Below are positions 32,452 through 36,133 of a stretch of 36,133 bases of DNA, piece by piece. The position numbers and the translations under genes are program-made. This DNA is from an uncultured Actinoplanes sp. (GTDB taxonomy: Bacteria > Actinomycetota > Actinomycetes > Mycobacteriales > Micromonosporaceae), in assembly GCF_934643405.1 (NCBI RefSeq), contig NZ_CAKUCL010000047.1, positions 1-36,133 of the forward strand, read 5' to 3'. Within the stretch, counting starts at the first letter, position 1. Each line of letters begins with the position of its first letter. Below the pieces are notes generated by a model. It did not search any database. It was not told the origin of the DNA and saw nothing but the letters and a program-made list of their open reading frames with translations.

Positions 32452-32457
32452 ACTCTA
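32452..32457 (-). promoter_or_regulatory. -10 box for the DinB-fold gene
   Basis: TAGAGT on the minus strand, eight bases before ATG 32443; a leaderless or nearly leaderless transcript is suggested. The rest of the 182-base gap to 32625 shows no gene. Confidence 0.4.
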
Positions 32458-32625
32458 CCCGGGGCCGGTGAACGTTCTCAGCTGGGAAAAGGGTCCATGA
32501 CAGCGTCCTCGCCGTGGCCCGCGCCGCCGCGGTGGGCGCGCTCATCGTCGGCGGTGCCAGGCCGGCGGATGCTGCCACCAGGACGGCCGGGTACAGCCGG
32601 ACGCCGGCCGGTCACGGCAACGCCG

Positions 32626-34836
32626 TCAGGTCCGTGCGGTGTCTCCCCCCGCGGACCGGTGCCATCGCAGCGGGCCCGGATGCACCGCCCACCAGGCCCG
32701 TCTCCACCAGGAGCGACGCGCCCGCAACGCGTCGGTGTACGCGGTCGCCTGCCGGGTGGCGCGTTCGGCCAGTGAGTCGTCGGCGGCGCCGGGCGCGAAG
32801 CCGACGATGTTGACGGCCTCGACCAGGTCGTCCAGGGGCGGCCAGGTGTCGGCCGCCGGGCCCGGTGCGGCCGGGCGGATCGCGTGGCTTTGCGCCTCCG
32901 ACGCCGCGAGATGCGCCGGCACCGGCCGTCCGGCCAGGCGCAGCGCGTCGGTGAACTCGGCCCACGCGCCGGCGATCCGATCGTCCGGGGCGTCCGCACC
33001 GAGCCGGCGTCTTCGCAGCGACCGGCGCATCGCGATGATCGACGCGACGGCCGCGCCCAGCAGAACCAGCACCGAACCCGTCGCGCTCCCGGCGACCACC
33101 GCGGCCGACGGCCCTCCGGGAGCCGCGGCGGCCAGCACCGGCGGCGTGCCCGGGGCGTCGGAGGCGGACGGCGGGGGCGCCTCGGACGGCGGCGTCGGCT
33201 GCCGGGACGGCTTCGGGGTGAAGTCCTCCTCGACCGGCCGCGCGTCCTTGCCCTTGGGCATCGGGTCGAACGGCACCCAGCCCAGCCCGTCGAACAGCAC
33301 CTCCGGCCATGCCAGAGCGTCCCCGCCGGTGACCGTGCCTCCCGCGGCCGGCGCGTCGAAGCCGACGACCACCCGGGTGGGCAGCCCGGTCAGCCGGGCC
33401 AGCAGCGCGTACGACGCCGCGAACTGCTCCGACGTGCCGGCCTGGCCGCCCTGCCCGCGCGGGCCGAACAGGAAGAACGCGAGGTTCGGGTACGCGTGCC
33501 CGCTGGGCGCGTCCGGCACCTTGCGGTAGTGCTCGGCGAGGAAGTCCTCGATGGCCGCCGCCCGGTCGTACGCCGCGCCGTTGCCGTCCGCGAGCTGCCG
33601 CGCGAGCCGGTCGATCGGCTCCGGCACGTTCGCGCCGACGGCCAGGTACCGCGCGACCGCCTCCCCGGACGGCACCTCGGCGGCGGGGAGCAGATTCAGG
33701 TCGGGCGACTGCACCTCGGAGGTCACCGAATATCGCACGCCGGGAGCGAGCGCCTCCGGCCGGATCAGCGTGCCGGTGCTCGCATCGAACGCGACCCGGA
33801 CCCCGCCGACCCCGGTGGGCGTCGCCACGGCGGGCATCAGCCGCCCGGTCAGTTCACCGATGACAACCTCACGCCGTACGCGGGAAATGGTCGCCTCCGC
33901 AAGCCGCGGCTGCGCCGGAAGCACCCGCCCGGCATTGCGATAGGTGGCCCCCACCCGCCAGGTGACCCCGTCGTAGTCGGGCAGAACCGCGAGCCGCAGC
34001 CGAGCCGTGCCCTTCGCCCCCGCGGTTCCCGTCACGTCGAACAGCCGCTGGTCCGGCGCCAGCATCCACCCGGAGATGCGGTTGAGCGGGCTCTCGTCGA
34101 GGCTGTCCAGCCGGGGCGGCTCGACGTATCTCCGCGGGTCCACCGGCGCCGCCGCAACGCGATGCCCGACCCACGGACCGATCCCGGCGACCAGTCCCAG
34201 AACGACGACCAACGCGATCGCCGCTCCCCCAGCCGTTCGAACCCGCGATGGCGTGGGCGCACGCACGTCCGCGCGGCCCCGGGAGGCGCTGACCGCGAGC
34301 GCACCCACCGCCAGCGCGGCGAAGACCAGGGTCGGCCAGGTCGCGGACGGCGCGTTGGGACCGACGACGTAGAGCGTCCCCGCGTACAGCGCGACCACCG
34401 GCACCATGCCGAGCAGCACCCGGCCGGCCCGTACGCCGATCTCGGCCGCCGCCAGCCCCGCCAGCCAGGCGGCGACCACCGGCACGGCGACGGTGTCCGG
34501 GGTCGGCTCCACCGGGATCATCGCGGTGAGCAGCCGCGGGATCCCGTTGACCAGCGCGTCCCGCACGATCGTGGCGAATGGATCGGTGAGGTCGGCGCGC
34601 CCGGCGGCCACCCTCAGCGCCACCAGCGTGTATCCGGCCAGCAGCACCGCCGACACCGGTGCGACGGTCCAGTTCGGCAGCCGGCGCAGCGCCAGGCCGA
34701 GCCCGACCGACCCGACCGCACTGCCCGCCATCAGCGAGGTGAGCAGCGCATCCGCGGAGATCCGCCCGAGCACCCCCCCGGACAGCGCGATCATCCCGGC
34801 GAGCGCGAGCGACACGACCACCCGCCGGCTCACCAT
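32626..34836 (-). CDS. Membrane transglutaminase-fold protein (DUF3488/TgpA-like), predicted catalytically inactive
   Basis: ATG 34836 gives 736 residues; GTG 34842 or GTG 34833 (GTGA overlap with the DUF58 stop) are alternatives. Several N-terminal membrane helices (about residues 8-225) are followed by an extracellular region with a transglutaminase-like core (about 425-530). A Pro/Ser-rich linker, one more helix (about 580-605) and a cytoplasmic DUF4129-like tail come last. In active relatives the core has Cys (G.C..FA) and His (HAWVE). Here the same places read GTSEQFA (Ser469) and ALAWPEV (Leu508); only Asp524 (FDPMP) remains. The whole protein contains no cysteine. A scaffold or binding role at the cell wall, together with DUF58, is therefore more likely than enzyme activity. 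Confidence 0.9.
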   Translation of the reverse strand: MVSRRVVVSLALAGMIALSGGVLGRISADALLTSLMAGSAVGSVGLGLALRRLPNWTVAPVSAVLLAGYTLVALRVAAGRADLTDPFATIVRDALVNGIPRLLTAMIPVEPTPDTVAVPVVAAWLAGLAAAEIGVRAGRVLLGMVPVVALYAGTLYVVGPNAPSATWPTLVFAALAVGALAVSASRGRADVRAPTPSRVRTAGGAAIALVVVLGLVAGIGPWVGHRVAAAPVDPRRYVEPPRLDSLDESPLNRISGWMLAPDQRLFDVTGTAGAKGTARLRLAVLPDYDGVTWRVGATYRNAGRVLPAQPRLAEATISRVRREVVIGELTGRLMPAVATPTGVGGVRVAFDASTGTLIRPEALAPGVRYSVTSEVQSPDLNLLPAAEVPSGEAVARYLAVGANVPEPIDRLARQLADGNGAAYDRAAAIEDFLAEHYRKVPDAPSGHAYPNLAFFLFGPRGQGGQAGTSEQFAASYALLARLTGLPTRVVVGFDAPAAGGTVTGGDALAWPEVLFDGLGWVPFDPMPKGKDARPVEEDFTPKPSRQPTPPSEAPPPSASDAPGTPPVLAAAAPGGPSAAVVAGSATGSVLVLLGAAVASIIAMRRSLRRRRLGADAPDDRIAGAWAEFTDALRLAGRPVPAHLAASEAQSHAIRPAAPGPAADTWPPLDDLVEAVNIVGFAPGAADDSLAERATRQATAYTDALRARRSWWRRAWWAVHPGPLRWHRSAGGDTART

Positions 34837-36133
34837 CCGCACACCCCGTCCCAGGCGCCCGCGAACTCCTCGGCGTCCGCCGCCTCGATCACGATCAGCG
34901 TGTCCCCCGCCGACACCGGCGCGGCGTCACGATCGCCGAAGAGACCGGCAACCACGCTTGCGTACGGTCCCCGCAGCCCACCGACCGCACCAAGATCGTC
35001 CCGTCCGCCCGGCCCGGTGAGGAACACGAGCGTGTCGCCGAGCCGCTGGGCCCGCATCCGCCGCAGTGCCGGCTCGAGATCCCCCGGCCGCGGCTCGGTC
35101 TCCGTGAGCACGTCCAGGTAGGGCCCGGTAGCAACGGTCGTGACCAGGTGCAGACCGACCGGCAGCCCCTCCCGCACGGCGGCGGCCACGATCGACGCCG
35201 CGGCCTCGCACGCCGCTTCGAAGGACTCGGCGGTCCCGTCCCGTACGAGGGGATGAGCCGCCGCCCGATCGTCCAGCAGCACCACGACGGCCGGTTCGGA
35301 GGTGTCGAGCTGCTCGCGGACCATGAGCTCGCCGGCCTTCGCCGAGCTGCGCCAATGCACCCGCCGCAGGTCGTCGCCCACCACGTACTCCCGCAGCGAG
35401 TCGAAGGTGATCGTCCCGTGCGGCACCCTGTCGATCCGCCCGTCGAGGCTGCGCGCCGTCCCCGCCGGGACGGCCCGCAACGGATGGATGCGCGGATGCA
35501 CCCACACGGTCACGACGTCGCCGTAGGTCCGCGCCAGCCTGATCAGCGCGAGCGGATCCCGGCGGGTGACCCGCAACGGCCCGATCCGCACGACGCCGCG
35601 CCGCCGGGTCGGAACCGGGTATCCGACCGTGGTGTCCCGCCCGGCTCGAAGGCGCAGCAGCGGCACCGGAACGCTGCCGTTCCCGACCCGGTCGCTCGCA
35701 ACGAGGTTGGCCGCCCGCACCCGGCTGGTGTTGCGCACCGTGAGCGTCATCCGCGCGCTGTCCCCCCGGGCGACCCGGTCGGGTTCGGCGACGCGCTCCA
35801 CTCCGAGCCGGGGCCGCCACAGCGCAAACACCACCGCCGACCCGGTCGCAACGACGCCCGCGGTCCCCAGCATCGCCAGATCCGGATACCCGAACCAGAA
35901 GCCAACGACGAGCAGCACCACCGCACCGCCGCCCACCCCCGCTCCCCGCGCCGTGAGACCGCTCAGCCCCGCGCCCCGCGCCGCGAGTCCGCTCAGCCCC
36001 GCTCCCCGCGCCGTGAGACCGCTCAGCCCCGCGCCCCGCGCCGCGAAACCGCTCAGCCCCGCGCCCCGCGCCGCGAGACCGCTCAGCCCGACTCCCCGCG
36101 CCGTGACGGCGATAAGCCCGCGGGGGCCGCCGC
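34830..36133 (-). CDS. DUF58 domain protein with repetitive N terminus (5' end at or beyond right edge)
   Basis: The minus-strand frame is open from the right edge to TGA 34830, at least 433 residues. The DUF58 core is clear: two membrane helices (GGGAVVLLVVGFWFGYP onward), then a beta domain, and the hallmark YVVGDDLRRVHWRSSAKAG followed by LMVREQ. A start at GTG 35936 would cut into the usual N terminus: members begin like LTARGVGLL, and that sequence is present upstream as a six-fold repeat of LTARGAGLSG-like units. So the true start lies at or beyond the edge. DUF58 proteins typically stand between a MoxR AAA ATPase and a TgpA-like protein; the latter follows here with a GTGA overlap. Confidence 0.9.
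   Translation of the reverse strand, partial: GGPRGLIAVTARGVGLSGLAARGAGLSGFAARGAGLSGLTARGAGLSGLAARGAGLSGLTARGAGVGGGAVVLLVVGFWFGYPDLAMLGTAGVVATGSAVVFALWRPRLGVERVAEPDRVARGDSARMTLTVRNTSRVRAANLVASDRVGNGSVPVPLLRLRAGRDTTVGYPVPTRRRGVVRIGPLRVTRRDPLALIRLARTYGDVVTVWVHPRIHPLRAVPAGTARSLDGRIDRVPHGTITFDSLREYVVGDDLRRVHWRSSAKAGELMVREQLDTSEPAVVVLLDDRAAAHPLVRDGTAESFEAACEAAASIVAAAVREGLPVGLHLVTTVATGPYLDVLTETEPRPGDLEPALRRMRAQRLGDTLVFLTGPGGRDDLGAVGGLRGPYASVVAGLFGDRDAAPVSAGDTLIVIEAADAEEFAGAWDGVCGW
35941..36120 (-). repeat. Six tandem 30-bp repeats encoding a decapeptide repeat in the DUF58 protein
   Basis: Units start at 35941, 35971, 36001, 36031, 36061 and 36091 with no spacers. Units 1 and 3 are identical, 2, 4 and 5 differ from them at a few bases, and unit 6 (outermost) is the most diverged. 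Read in the DUF58 frame they give GLSGLTARGA-type decapeptides; variants are LAARGA and FAARGA, and unit 6 reads GLIAVTARGV. The last copy runs directly into the membrane helix. Confidence 0.95.

Noticed and set aside
32497..32775. Plus-strand open frame after the DinB-fold gene
   Set aside because: Pro/Arg/Ser-rich translation without similarity, running antisense into the transglutaminase-fold gene.
35941..36120. CRISPR array
   Set aside because: The 30-base units are directly adjacent without spacers and translate in the DUF58 frame.

Overview
The window is a 36 kb piece of a very GC-rich actinobacterial chromosome. GTG starts are frequent, stop/start overlaps of the GTGA or ATGA type are common, and there are two large LuxR regulators of the LAL class. 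A mycothiol-type DinB-fold enzyme, a SAM-IV riboswitch (a class known from actinomycetes) and several leaderless-type promoters (TANNNT six to eight bases before a start codon) fit the same assignment. The overall style suggests Micromonosporaceae or a close relative, but there is no rRNA or other marker to fix the genus. No tRNA, rRNA, CRISPR array, insertion sequence or prophage was seen.

Layout. 1-2804 (+): the end of a sugar-type ABC importer (permease, Tat-lipoprotein binding protein) followed by an enolase-superfamily enzyme, probably a sugar-acid uptake and catabolism operon. 11324-5798 (-): DUF1684 protein, then a complete peptide-type ABC importer (binding protein, two permeases, two ATPases) with almost every junction overlapping. 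5776-2801 (-): a new transcript starts at the end of the last ATPase gene with a SAM-IV riboswitch. It controls a cysteine-desulfurase-like PLP enzyme translationally coupled to an MFS exporter with an extra C-terminal ferredoxin-like domain. This is the most interesting locus: a sulfur-responsive cassette of unknown chemistry beside an importer of unknown substrate.

11452-12840 (+): a large protein I cannot assign. 15844-12942 (-): a small conserved-looking protein and LAL regulator 1. 17500-16049 (-): DNA polymerase IV with an in-frame minisatellite and an additional C-terminal domain. 17752-18378 (+): a six-helix membrane protein, then a strong terminator. 18530-19366 (+): a metallo-beta-lactamase-fold gene interrupted by two stops. 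22436-19635 (-): LAL regulator 2. 22706-24184 (+): a STAS protein without the phosphorylatable serine, a decayed PDZ-protease tail and an orphan NarL-type response regulator.

24395-32443 is a string of mostly single-gene units: two Asp-nucleophile alpha/beta hydrolases, a secreted protein, a peptidoglycan-binding protein, a Ser hydrolase, a VOC protein, a 2H phosphoesterase, an endonuclease/exonuclease/phosphatase protein, a GNAT acetyltransferase and a mycothiol-type DinB-fold protein. 36133-32626 (-): DUF58 protein with a six-fold decapeptide repeat at its N terminus, followed by a membrane transglutaminase-fold protein that contains no cysteine at all. These two are usually partners of a MoxR ATPase, whose gene would lie beyond the right edge.
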